This document shows, one piece after another, positions 1 to 7,443 of a stretch of DNA of 64,000 nucleotides. The number at the start of each line of letters is the position of its first letter. Within the stretch, counting starts at the first letter, position 1. The DNA comes from Runella limosa DSM 17973 (GTDB taxonomy: Bacteria; Bacteroidota; Bacteroidia; Cytophagales; Spirosomataceae). The notes under the pieces are model-generated. The model saw nothing but the letters and a program-made list of their open reading frames with translations, ran no database searches and was not told the origin of the DNA. The stretch is from the NCBI RefSeq assembly GCF_000482465.1, contig NZ_KI519424.1:214765-278764 (forward strand), in the 5' to 3' direction. Both the position numbers and the translations under genes were made by a program.

Positions 1-300
1 CGAAAAGTTTCAATTCCAAAATGGTACGATTTAAAGGGGTACGCCCCTGCGCAAACAGGTCGTTTTGTTGCGTTTCAATTCCAAAATGGTACGATTTAAA
101 GAAGCCACGGCGATTTCTCGCCTACGGCAGTGGCCGCTGTTTCAATTCCAAAATGGTACGATTTAAAGTTTCCGCCGTGACCCAAACCAAAAAATGCCCT
201 TTTGAGTTTCAATTCCAAAATGGTACGATTTAAAGCACATCTGCCGCGCGCGTTACTGTAGTGCTAGTTGGTTTCAATTCCAAAATGGTACGATTTAAAG
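1..300 (-). CRISPR. Type I-B CRISPR array, leader-proximal end (cut by left edge)
   Basis: Five identical 30-nt repeats lie at 7-36, 72-101, 139-168, 206-235 and 271-300, separated by spacers of 35, 37, 37 and 35 nt. On the plus strand the repeat begins GTTTCAATTCC and ends GATTTAAAG. Read on the minus strand it ends in ATTGAAAC, the usual 8-nt 5' handle of type I-B and III crRNAs. The array is therefore transcribed leftward, like the cas genes, and the leader lies to its right. All visible repeats are intact, as expected near the leader. The array continues past the left edge, so its total length is unknown. None of the four complete spacers was seen to match anything else in the window. Confidence 0.97.
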
Positions 301-504
301 CCGTTGCAAAAACGGCTATTTTGGCTCAATTTTAAGGTTTTTTGCGGTATTTTTCAACTAAAAAATCGTCGATGGCCAATGACTCGATTTTACTAGGCCA
401 TCGACGACTGCTCATTATCAACTACTTACGTCAACGTCAAGGATATTTATAGTCAATATGTCAACGAACTTTTGGGCATTTTTGCGGCTTCGACGACTTT
501 GTAC
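301..504 (-). promoter_or_regulatory. CRISPR leader region
   Basis: This 204-bp AT-rich gap separates the first repeat from cas2 and holds no plausible gene. Repeat orientation makes it the leader, where transcription starts and new spacers are inserted. A perfect 12-bp inverted repeat lies at 366-377 and 396-407 (TCGTCGATGGCC and its complement, 18-nt loop). It could be a cas2 terminator or a leader-binding site. No clear TAnnTTTG box was found. The leader role is inferred from position. Confidence 0.7.
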
Positions 505-768
505 TCAAAGAAAGTTATCAATTGAGCTTCGTTCTACCCCAATAATCTCTTTGTCAAGCCAGCGCTCGTTCCGACTCTTAAATAGGATAACGCTGTCTTG
601 ATCCTCATTCATAATCGCCCGCGCGCCCATCAACATTTCTTTCAACTTCGCTTCCGTAATTTCCCCTTCAAACACCGAATTTTGAATCCAATTCAGGTAC
701 TTGCGGCAGTGTTTCAACATCTTTGCCACCCGTTTTTCTCCAATATCATACACCAATATTACATACAT
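505..768 (-). CDS. cas2: CRISPR-associated endoribonuclease Cas2
   Basis: This 87-aa protein is Cas2, the dimeric core that joins two Cas1 dimers in the spacer-integration complex. The N-terminus reads MYVILVYDIGEKR, with the conserved Asp at residue 8 at the end of the first ferredoxin-fold strand. The length is normal for the family. It is the last gene of the minus-strand cas operon, directly in front of the leader. It lies 40 bp after cas1, and that gap contains a REP-like palindrome overlapping the cas1 stop codon. Confidence 0.95.
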   Translation of the reverse strand: MYVILVYDIGEKRVAKMLKHCRKYLNWIQNSVFEGEITEAKLKEMLMGARAIMNEDQDSVILFKSRNERWLDKEIIGVERSSIDNFL

Positions 769-778
769 AGCGCTTTTT

Positions 779-811
779 CCCTCCCTACTGGGGAGGGACA
801 GGGAGGGGTTA
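779..811. repeat. REP-like palindrome at the cas1-cas2 junction
   Basis: The plus strand reads CCCTCCC, TACT, GGGGAGGG, ACAG, GGAGGGGTTA. This C-rich/G-rich stem with a trailing G-rich tail resembles the elements at 2171-2208 (inside cas4) and 30509-30541 (inside mnmE). It covers the cas1 stop codon and ends just before the cas2 start. It may form an RNA hairpin between the two cistrons. Confidence 0.6.
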
Positions 812-1813
812 CCACATCATTTTAAAAGGTTTATACACTTCCATACCCAGCAGATGCTTTTGTAGTTTGTAGCACTCTAGTTTTACTAAATGCTTATAAC
901 TCACGCTTCTACCCAACAAACGATGTTTAAATGTCTCTTTCAATCGCTCTTCAAACGCTTGTACAAATACCTTTTTTGCCCCTTCTTTCAACACGCAGCG
1001 GTTAATATCCTGCCGAAAATCGCTGGCTTGTATCTGTTTTTTGTTCAATACGGTGAAAATCGTGCGATCGACCAACATGGGTTTGAATATCTCCGACAAA
1101 TCCAACGCCAACGAATACCGCCTCGCTCCAGGTTCGTGCAAAAAACTAATGGTAGGGTTGAGTTGGGTGTGGTAAATTTGGTCTAAACATACCGTGTAAC
1201 ACATCATATTCCCAAACGAAATCAAGGCGTTCACCTCGTTTTGAGGCGGTTGCTTACTGCGGCTTCCCATGTCAAAATCGTTGATTATTTCCCCAAATGC
1301 CCCGTAATAGGCTTGTCGGATATTGCCTTCGATGCCCATCAACTCCGCAATATTTCCCGCATCGGTGATCGACGGCGAATAACTTTCGATTTGTCCAAGC
1401 TGCTTGGCAACGTCTTTGCCACGCCCTTGGTAGTACTTGAGGTTTTTGGACATGTTAAAAGCTGCCCCTTCGACCAACGTCTTGGCTACCACCATTCGTT
1501 TTTTGTCGGAGAGATAATGGCGCGTTTGTTCTACCTGCATTTTGCCTGCCAACAAATACTCCTTTGCCATAAACGACCCCGTATAATGTTCGTAATAGTC
1601 GAAAAAATGCACCGATACGTGGTTTTTGCCCAAAAAATTGTACATCGCGCTATTGGCATCCAAACTTCCAAAACAATACAGGTTATCCACTCCTTCAATG
1701 GGAATGTAGCGCGGCTGTCCTTCGTTACCGTCCTCGTCAACGGGCACAAAACAGAGCGTGTTGTCTTTACGGCTCAAGCGGCCAGGGTTAAAGAGATAAT
1801 AGCTTTTTTTCAT
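809..1813 (-). CDS. cas1: CRISPR-associated integrase Cas1
   Basis: This 334-aa protein is Cas1, which cuts and joins new spacers into the leader end of the array together with Cas2. The catalytic residues are recognisable: Glu162 in MGIEGNIRQ, His226 in SFLHEPGARR, and Asp238/Glu241 in LALDLSEIF. An upstream ATG at 1855 would add 14 residues (MLGGRRITT...) that overlap cas4 and do not look like Cas1. The start at 1813 is preferred because it begins with the typical MKKSYYLFNPG and has GGAAG upstream. The gene lies 20 bp after cas4 in the adaptation module cas4-cas1-cas2. Confidence 0.96.
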   Translation of the reverse strand: MKKSYYLFNPGRLSRKDNTLCFVPVDEDGNEGQPRYIPIEGVDNLYCFGSLDANSAMYNFLGKNHVSVHFFDYYEHYTGSFMAKEYLLAGKMQVEQTRHYLSDKKRMVVAKTLVEGAAFNMSKNLKYYQGRGKDVAKQLGQIESYSPSITDAGNIAELMGIEGNIRQAYYGAFGEIINDFDMGSRSKQPPQNEVNALISFGNMMCYTVCLDQIYHTQLNPTISFLHEPGARRYSLALDLSEIFKPMLVDRTIFTVLNKKQIQASDFRQDINRCVLKEGAKKVFVQAFEERLKETFKHRLLGRSVSYKHLVKLECYKLQKHLLGMEVYKPFKMMW

Positions 1814-1833
1814 TTTTTGTCTTCCAATGGTTG

Positions 1834-2382
1834 TTATTCGTCTCCCACCCAGCAAAATTCAAAATAGCTACACGCTTTACATTTTGAAATCGGCAACTTC
1901 GGCGGACATTGTTCTTGTTCGAGTACTTCCCTGATTTTTTCGATATTGGCTTCAATTCGTATCACGTCTTCTTCGCCAAGTGTCACCCGCTCGGTTTGGC
2001 GTAATTTGGGATATTCGATGACACCATGACTGACTTCCACACCATTTTTTTGCAACAAGTACAAATAAAACTGCACCTGCGCCACGTGCGCCCATTCTTT
2101 GGCCGCCGATTTTTTGGTTTCGTGGACAATCCCGCGTTTGGCGTCAAAAAAATCTATTTTGGCGGTTAGGTTAACCTCACCCGAGCCCTCTCCTTTCTGG
2201 AGAGGGAGCATTATTTCCAATTCCTCATTTTTATCAGCCCGAAAAGGATAGCTCTCCTCCCCTATCAATTTACCTTCATACACCACCTCCGAGGTGTGTT
2301 CCATTCGGATGGCATGGTAGTGTAGCCACATTTTACGGTGGCACAACTGGTAATAGTTTAGCAATGTCGCGTTGATATTCAT
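1834..2382 (-). CDS. cas4: CRISPR-associated exonuclease Cas4
   Basis: This 182-aa protein is Cas4, a RecB-like Fe-S nuclease that trims prespacers and selects PAM-bearing ends for Cas1-Cas2. Cys14 and the C-terminal cluster Cys168, Cys171 and Cys177 fit the iron-sulfur ligands. Asp77, Glu88 and Lys90 (KIDF... HETKKS) and QVQFYLYLL fit the nuclease core. The start overlaps the stop of the transposase gene by 4 bp. Residues 59-72 (PLQKGEGSGEV...) are encoded by a REP-like palindrome that sits in frame just before the catalytic Asp strand. The reading frame is intact, so the insertion is probably tolerated in a loop. Confidence 0.93.
   Translation of the reverse strand: MNINATLLNYYQLCHRKMWLHYHAIRMEHTSEVVYEGKLIGEESYPFRADKNEELEIMLPLQKGEGSGEVNLTAKIDFFDAKRGIVHETKKSAAKEWAHVAQVQFYLYLLQKNGVEVSHGVIEYPKLRQTERVTLGEEDVIRIEANIEKIREVLEQEQCPPKLPISKCKACSYFEFCWVGDE
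2171..2208. repeat. REP-like palindrome inserted in frame in cas4
   Basis: The minus strand reads CCCTCTCC, a short loop, GGAGAGGG, then CTCGGGTGAGGTTAA. It forms a stem with a conserved GGTGAGGTT tail. The same architecture recurs inside mnmE (30509-30541) and at the cas1-cas2 junction. Here it encodes about 12 extra residues of Cas4 without a frameshift or stop. Confidence 0.65.
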
Positions 2383-2969
2383 TGGTCAAAAAATTTGTCT
2401 TTGTTCCAGTTGGCAGGATTTGTAGTGATGTAGTTACGAATCCTATCCCAAGATGCTTCGTTCCGAATGATATTGTCCCAAAAACGTTCTTGCCAACCAA
2501 AATCCCGCTGTGGAAAGGTTTCACGGATGTGTTTGGTACAGGCCGATTTAAACGACCGAATCACGGTTGGTATCGACCCTGCATCGGGCGAAATCGCCTG
2601 ATAAAATGCGGGGGTATTGGTCGGTGGTAGAGACGTTGCATGCAACGTCTCTACGTCGTCGTCATCATTGTCACCCCGATTTTGTTCCCGCAACGATTTA
2701 TCCAATACCAAAATCCCGTGGATATGATTAGGCATTACCACGAAGTCCCCCAACGCAATGTGTGGAAAATGCGCAGGTATGTCGTACCAACACCCCTGCA
2801 CAATTGCCCCCATGGTCGATAATTTCATTTTTCCATTGACACATTCGCCAAAGAAATGTGCACGGTCTTTGGTACAAATGGTAATAAAATAGGCCCCTTC
2901 CGACCCATAATCCCAGCCTTTTAACCGTGCCGATTCGATACGGTATTTGTTGTTGAATAATTCTGCCAT
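2379..2969 (-). CDS. REP-associated tyrosine transposase (RAYT, Y1/HUH family)
   Basis: This 196-aa protein belongs to the TnpA-REP single-strand transposases related to IS200/IS605. The HUH metal motif is seen at residues 81-84 (MPNHIHGIL). The C-terminal helix RIRNYITTNP is typical of the family. These enzymes nick REP hairpins in single-stranded DNA and are thought to spread them. The gene sits inside the cas operon between cas3 and cas4, and its stop overlaps the cas4 start by 4 bp, so the two may be translationally coupled. A perfect 28-bp palindrome lies inside its own coding sequence, and two relatives lie just upstream. The insertion separates the interference genes from the adaptation genes. 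Confidence 0.88.
   Translation of the reverse strand: MAELFNNKYRIESARLKGWDYGSEGAYFITICTKDRAHFFGECVNGKMKLSTMGAIVQGCWYDIPAHFPHIALGDFVVMPNHIHGILVLDKSLREQNRGDNDDDDVETLHATSLPPTNTPAFYQAISPDAGSIPTVIRSFKSACTKHIRETFPQRDFGWQERFWDNIIRNEASWDRIRNYITTNPANWNKDKFFDQ
2627..2654. repeat. 28-bp perfect palindrome inside the RAYT gene
   Basis: The half-site GTAGAGACGTTGCA is followed directly by its exact complement. It encodes VETLHATSL in the variable part of the transposase, after the HUH motif. It differs from the two upstream copies by one base per arm (GAGAC against GATAC). It is probably a REP recognised by this enzyme. Confidence 0.8.
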
Positions 2970-3078
2970 AGCCGTCGTCTATTGTTAGGAGATTTATCAA
3001 ATGGCACGTTTGAAAAACAAAATGTTTCGCCAAACGGCCTATCACCAGTTAGACGGCCAATCAAATAATTTGTCATTT

Positions 3079-3106
3079 GTAGATACGTTGCATGCAACGT
3101 ATCTAC
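3079..3106. repeat. 28-bp perfect palindrome (REP copy 2)
   Basis: GTAGATACGTTGCA is followed by its exact complement. It has the same core as the copies at 2627-2654 and 3223-3262. Confidence 0.8.
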
Positions 3107-3222
3107 AGCAATCGACCCAATATTTGGCCAAAAATATCACAGGTTTTGGCCATGATACATTGTTGTTCAAAACCCTGTTTCAAAAATAATTCCGCATTGT
3201 TATCCCCGTTCCATGATTATTA

Positions 3223-3262
3223 ATGAATGTAGATACGTTGCATGCAACGTATCTACATTCAT
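3223..3262. repeat. 40-bp perfect palindrome (REP copy 3)
   Basis: This copy has the same 28-bp core as 3079-3106, extended by 6 further matching bases on each side (ATGAAT and ATTCAT). It is a fully symmetric 40-bp palindrome between cas3 and the RAYT gene. Confidence 0.82.
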
Positions 3263-3381
3263 ACCGTATCTGGCCATTATACGTCGCAGAATGCGCCGAT
3301 TTTTTATACAACCCAATTGTGTAAAACATGATTAAACCTGTTTTTCGTAGTCGAAAAAATCAATCATAAACAATCTTCGAT

Positions 3382-5667
3382 TTACAGAAACTGTCCATTA
3401 CTATCAAGTTTTTTTTTATAGCCAAACCCATCTTCATATTCCAAATCATCAGCAATAAGAATATTATACTTCTCACTTTTATCCTTATAAGTTTTTTTCT
3501 CTGAAATGACCCTCTGAATATCTTCACTCTCCCAAAAATAGATTTGAACAAACAGTTGATAGGCGTCAATATTTTGACCATTTTCTAGTAGCATAACATA
3601 TTCACTAAAACAATTCCCACACAATACATCAATCTTTGACTTACTCTTTTCCAATAGGCCTTCAATCCAATTTTCCCAATGTCCAGCAATAAGTCTCTCA
3701 TTGAAATTGTTTATTATATCATTTCTGTAACCTGAATCAAAATCTTCTCTATCAGTATTATCTGAATATCCGTCTATATAAACAATATTACAAACATCAA
3801 TTAAATCACCTTCTGTTAACTCTTTACTATCTAGCCTTGATAGCTCTCTGAAAGTATCTTCACAGACTTTTTTATTATATATTTTTTCAATATTACCCAT
3901 TGAGTTTTCAAAAATATATACCTCTGCACATTGAGGCATTTTCCCAGCTCGATTGACTCTCCCTAATCTTTGAATCAAAGCATCAATTGGGGCGTTTTCA
4001 ATGAATGCCACTTCATAATCAATATCCAAACTCACTTCTACTGCTTGTGTGGCTATCAACAGTTTAGGTCGTTTCTCTTTATTTGAATTAGTAATCTTTC
4101 CTTCATTTACTTTTCTATCTTTCCTATGCAATCCCCCATGAAGTAAAACTGGGCTATATTCTTTAAAATACGTATAAATTTCTTGACAACTAGCTACATT
4201 ATTTACAATTATTAAAACTAACTTTCCTGATTCAATAGCTTGCTCAATCAATTCATAATTATCTCTTATTTGTCTTTTCGATATACAAATTAGTCTATGC
4301 CTTTTCCTTCCCAAAATCTCGGCATCAGAAGCCACGATAGGATTGGGTCTCTTAATAACACTTTTATTTCCTTCAAAACAATTATCTATCAATTTATCAA
4401 GAATAAATTCAGGAATTGTAGCCGACATAAACATAATTTTAGCGTCAAAACTCTTTCTCAACCAGTTTACAGTTGCCATCATCATTCCCGTAATAAGTGG
4501 ATCATAAGTATGAAATTCATCAAAAACAAAAAGAGCATTTTGATAATCGAACAAAGCCATATCCCATCCTTTACCCATAAGCGCATTTTTCAAAATCTGA
4601 TGAAGGGTTGTTACCTTTATAGGATAGAATAGTTCTTTGGAAAAACTTTTTTTGTTTTTAGCTTTCTCTTCTCGCTCAACGTAGTTTAATGTCTCTTCTT
4701 CGGCCTCGTCATAAAAAAAGTCTAAAGATTTTGAATGTAGCGCCGTTACCAAGTTACTATCATCCCCATAAATCTGTTTTAATCTGACTACCATCGCATT
4801 GATACTGGCAGTATAGGGTAAAGTATAAAAAATACGGGCATTAGGAGTTTGGTTAGCATAAATCCAGCTCAAAGCGGCCTCTGTTTTTCCCGACCCAGTA
4901 GGCGCATGAAGTATCACATCGCCCTTCAATGTTTGTAAATCAGTTTGGAATTTACGAAATGGGAAAAATACCCCATCCTTCGTCGGTTGAAAATCTGCTA
5001 TTTTCAATAGGCGTGGTGTAGGAATTTCATTTTGAATTTGAGCCGAACCAATATGGTCAGCAGCAATCAAAAGCCCTCGTGTTTTGGCTAACTCCCATCT
5101 TTGAGTTTTATCAAACTCGCTACCTTGAGAATTTTTTTTCAAAATTCGTTGCCATCTTTTGGAGATTGGCACTTCTATATCATCCCCTTGTTTTAGTTTT
5201 AGTTTTAGCGAATTTTCATCCAACCAATCAATCAAGAACATCTTTGTTAGTATTGCTTTATCCAGTTCAACTAGCTGTTCAAAATGTTCTTTTAACTGTT
5301 CTTTTTGTAACCTTTTTTTATCTGTCTCAACTACCCCTGTACTAACACCTCTATGGTGTGTAGCTATCGCAAACAGCTCATCTTCACCCAATTCTAAATA
5401 ATTCAAGCAATACCAAAGCGAAAATATTTCATGCCTAATTGCGAGCTCATTTTTTCCAAATAAAGAGGCTTGAAACATTTGATGTGCTTTCCCCAAATCA
5501 TGTAAAACCGCAACTCGTTCAATTTTATCAAGCCATTTCTTTTTCTCATCTTCGGTCAACGATAATGTTTCAACCAACTTACGCCCCGCAAAGAGCACAT
5601 CATTAGTATGTTCTTTCAAAGTAAGCCCGTTACTTTTTGCTATGTATTTTGAAAAATCAGTTGGCAT
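3382..5667 (-). CDS. cas3: CRISPR-associated nuclease-helicase Cas3 (HD + DExH)
   Basis: This 761-aa Cas3 unwinds and degrades target DNA after recruitment by Cascade. The N-terminal HD nuclease shows His20, His56-Asp57 (VLHDLGKAH) and a later ATHHRG motif. The SF2 helicase follows, with Walker A (HAPTGSGKTEA, near residue 255), DEFH (near 375), SAT (MSATIPEF) and motif VI (QRLGRVNRAGK). Both domains sit on one chain, as usual for type I-B. The start overlaps cas5 by 11 bp. It is the last interference gene before the transposase and palindromes interrupt the operon. All key motifs are present, so the enzyme is probably active. Confidence 0.96.
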   Translation of the reverse strand: MPTDFSKYIAKSNGLTLKEHTNDVLFAGRKLVETLSLTEDEKKKWLDKIERVAVLHDLGKAHQMFQASLFGKNELAIRHEIFSLWYCLNYLELGEDELFAIATHHRGVSTGVVETDKKRLQKEQLKEHFEQLVELDKAILTKMFLIDWLDENSLKLKLKQGDDIEVPISKRWQRILKKNSQGSEFDKTQRWELAKTRGLLIAADHIGSAQIQNEIPTPRLLKIADFQPTKDGVFFPFRKFQTDLQTLKGDVILHAPTGSGKTEAALSWIYANQTPNARIFYTLPYTASINAMVVRLKQIYGDDSNLVTALHSKSLDFFYDEAEEETLNYVEREEKAKNKKSFSKELFYPIKVTTLHQILKNALMGKGWDMALFDYQNALFVFDEFHTYDPLITGMMMATVNWLRKSFDAKIMFMSATIPEFILDKLIDNCFEGNKSVIKRPNPIVASDAEILGRKRHRLICISKRQIRDNYELIEQAIESGKLVLIIVNNVASCQEIYTYFKEYSPVLLHGGLHRKDRKVNEGKITNSNKEKRPKLLIATQAVEVSLDIDYEVAFIENAPIDALIQRLGRVNRAGKMPQCAEVYIFENSMGNIEKIYNKKVCEDTFRELSRLDSKELTEGDLIDVCNIVYIDGYSDNTDREDFDSGYRNDIINNFNERLIAGHWENWIEGLLEKSKSKIDVLCGNCFSEYVMLLENGQNIDAYQLFVQIYFWESEDIQRVISEKKTYKDKSEKYNILIADDLEYEDGFGYKKKLDSNGQFL

Positions 5668-6361
5668 TACTAAAAGTATGTAAATAAAACCCCTTTACTT
5701 GATAATCAGCCCCTTGCTCCCCAGAAACTTCAAAAATTTGACTGATTTTGACTTTTGAAATACTATCTGGAGGAATCGCTAAAAACATCCTTACAGCTGT
5801 AGCTAATCTGCCTTGCCCAACGCTATCCCCTTCTTCAAAAGCTTCAGCTAACCGTACTAACTGCCCCCCAACTTTGAGCGAGGCTTCAAAGGGGATCATT
5901 GTCCCTGCAATCGTTGTTTCTGAAACTTGAATAGCTTCTATAATTGATACCTCAACTATTTTCATAATATCCTGCGAACGTCCAAGTGAAGGTGTCCCTA
6001 CGGGATTACGAAAAAAATCTTCCCAGTCTAATCTATTCAACCAAATAGTTAGCCTCGGTATGGCATGAAACTCACGTGTATGTGCATCTGTACCTTTAGC
6101 ATGACTTTTTACTTTTTTTCCATCATATTCAAGTCTCTGGCGAGTTTCTATATCCTCGTTTGTACTATCGAATTCGTATCTAAAACCAATTTTCAACTCG
6201 TGAGATTGCACTAACCTTCCTAAGCAACAACCAACCAAACCTAACAATAAGGAATAAGTTGGCACTGGCAAACAAAGGGCATTACCAGACAAAACGAAAG
6301 GTAAGCGAGGGGTAGCAGTCCACCCCTCTAACTTAATTTGAAGCAAATTCTGTATCATCAT
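5657..6361 (-). CDS. cas5: Cascade subunit Cas5 (type I-B)
   Basis: This 234-aa protein is the Cas5 subunit, which caps the 5' handle of the crRNA and contacts Cas8. The N-terminus (LQIKLEGWTATPRLP... PTYSLLLGLVGCCLG) is the Cas5 RAMP start, with its small-residue-rich helix. The gene overlaps cas7 by 4 bp (ATGA type) and cas3 by 11 bp, so this stretch is tightly coupled. The length is normal. Confidence 0.9.
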   Translation of the reverse strand: MMIQNLLQIKLEGWTATPRLPFVLSGNALCLPVPTYSLLLGLVGCCLGRLVQSHELKIGFRYEFDSTNEDIETRQRLEYDGKKVKSHAKGTDAHTREFHAIPRLTIWLNRLDWEDFFRNPVGTPSLGRSQDIMKIVEVSIIEAIQVSETTIAGTMIPFEASLKVGGQLVRLAEAFEEGDSVGQGRLATAVRMFLAIPPDSISKVKISQIFEVSGEQGADYQVKGFYLHTFSNAN

Positions 6362-7431
6362 TTCAAATAAGTTTCATTGAATGTTTTAACTACTCCCACA
6401 GGAGAATCTATCACAAAACCCTCTTTCAATTTTTCTTTTATTTCAGTTTCGTTTTGCAAATAACCTGTTCTAATACCAATGAAAATAGGTGTTGCCAACC
6501 TGTCTTTGTAATCCTTTTGAATTTCCAAAAGTGTATCAACATTGAGTTGAGGCTTTTCACCAGTACCAACGAAAATATTATTAAAAACAGGATTTGCCGA
6601 CTGCATACCTGCCAAAATCAATACTTTGGGTGAAACGTCTGAGCCAAAAGCAGCTTGTTTAGCACCACCTCGCAAAAATGCCAAGCCTTTTAATAAGCCA
6701 GATGCATTTTTATTTTTGATTTTTACCGCCTCTTTTAACGTATATCTTGGAAAAGTTTTTGAACCATAAGGAATTTGGGCCACATCAAATTTATCGTGAT
6801 GTTTTTCAACTAATTCCTGCGAAAGTTCTTTACGACTTGCAGTATTGTCATAAACCCCCAAGCGATAGTATTCTAAGTTGAAGAAACCTTCTAAATGAGT
6901 CGAATAGAATTGCGTCGAGTAAGGCAGTGGTGTACCTTCTTTTAAGTGAACGAATGCTTCATCAGTATTAATAGTACGCATATTTTTGATTCCTTTCAGA
7001 ATTGATGATTTAAAAGGCGATGTACGTTGAATACTTTCGTCATCTTTGCCACCGCTCTTCATGTAGCCAAATAAATCATCCTCAGGAAACTCAACAGGGT
7101 TTAGCTCAGTAGCTATTTTAGCAGTATTACTTTTTTTCTCTTTTTCTTCGCCACTTTCTTTTGCTTTTTCCTTTTTCGCTTTTTCAGATTCAATGGCACG
7201 AAGTTCGCTCGGCAACCATCCGTTTTCCTCATTTGAAGTATTTCTTAACCACCTTCTCCAAGATTGAGCCGACACATAAGGTACCTTCTCAGATTTTCCA
7301 TTTACTTTTTCAAAAAAAGTTTTGATAGCTACTTCATTCTTGTTCTCGCCAGTTTCAAGACCTGCACCATTCAAAAAAGCGGCGGTAGCATCTATCAACA
7401 ATGCTCCAGTGATGTTTTTTAATTCTGCCAT
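6358..7431 (-). CDS. cas7: Cascade backbone subunit Cas7 (Cst2/DevR family)
   Basis: This 357-aa protein is the Cas7 backbone that polymerises along the crRNA spacer. The N-terminus (ITGALLIDATAAFLNGAGLE) and PYVSAQSWRRWLRNT are typical of the Cst2/DevR branch found in type I-B. A Lys/Glu-rich segment around residues 90-115 is probably a flexible loop. The gene lies 12 bp after cas8 and overlaps cas5, giving the order cas8-cas7-cas5-cas3. Confidence 0.92.
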   Translation of the reverse strand: MAELKNITGALLIDATAAFLNGAGLETGENKNEVAIKTFFEKVNGKSEKVPYVSAQSWRRWLRNTSNEENGWLPSELRAIESEKAKKEKAKESGEEKEKKSNTAKIATELNPVEFPEDDLFGYMKSGGKDDESIQRTSPFKSSILKGIKNMRTINTDEAFVHLKEGTPLPYSTQFYSTHLEGFFNLEYYRLGVYDNTASRKELSQELVEKHHDKFDVAQIPYGSKTFPRYTLKEAVKIKNKNASGLLKGLAFLRGGAKQAAFGSDVSPKVLILAGMQSANPVFNNIFVGTGEKPQLNVDTLLEIQKDYKDRLATPIFIGIRTGYLQNETEIKEKLKEGFVIDSPVGVVKTFNETYLK

Positions 7432-7443
7432 TTTTACATTTAT

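Larger units (their letters stand above)
2970..3381. other. cas3-RAYT intergenic region with REP palindromes
   Basis: This 412-bp gap sits between the cas3 stop and the transposase start and holds no convincing gene. A 62-codon plus-strand ORF at 3001-3189 has no recognisable family. The gap contains two copies of a GTAGATACGTTGCA palindrome, listed separately. Several TTTGGCC/GGCCAAA words lie between them. The palindromes may form RNA hairpins that lower read-through from cas3 into the adaptation genes. Confidence 0.6.

Noticed and set aside
21-233. 70-codon reading frame across the CRISPR repeats
   Set aside because: It runs through the repeats and spacers of the array; the repeated peptide is an artefact of the repeat sequence.
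3001-3189. 62-codon plus-strand frame between cas3 and the transposase
   Set aside because: No recognisable family, spans a palindrome, and is opposite to the operon; more likely a chance frame.
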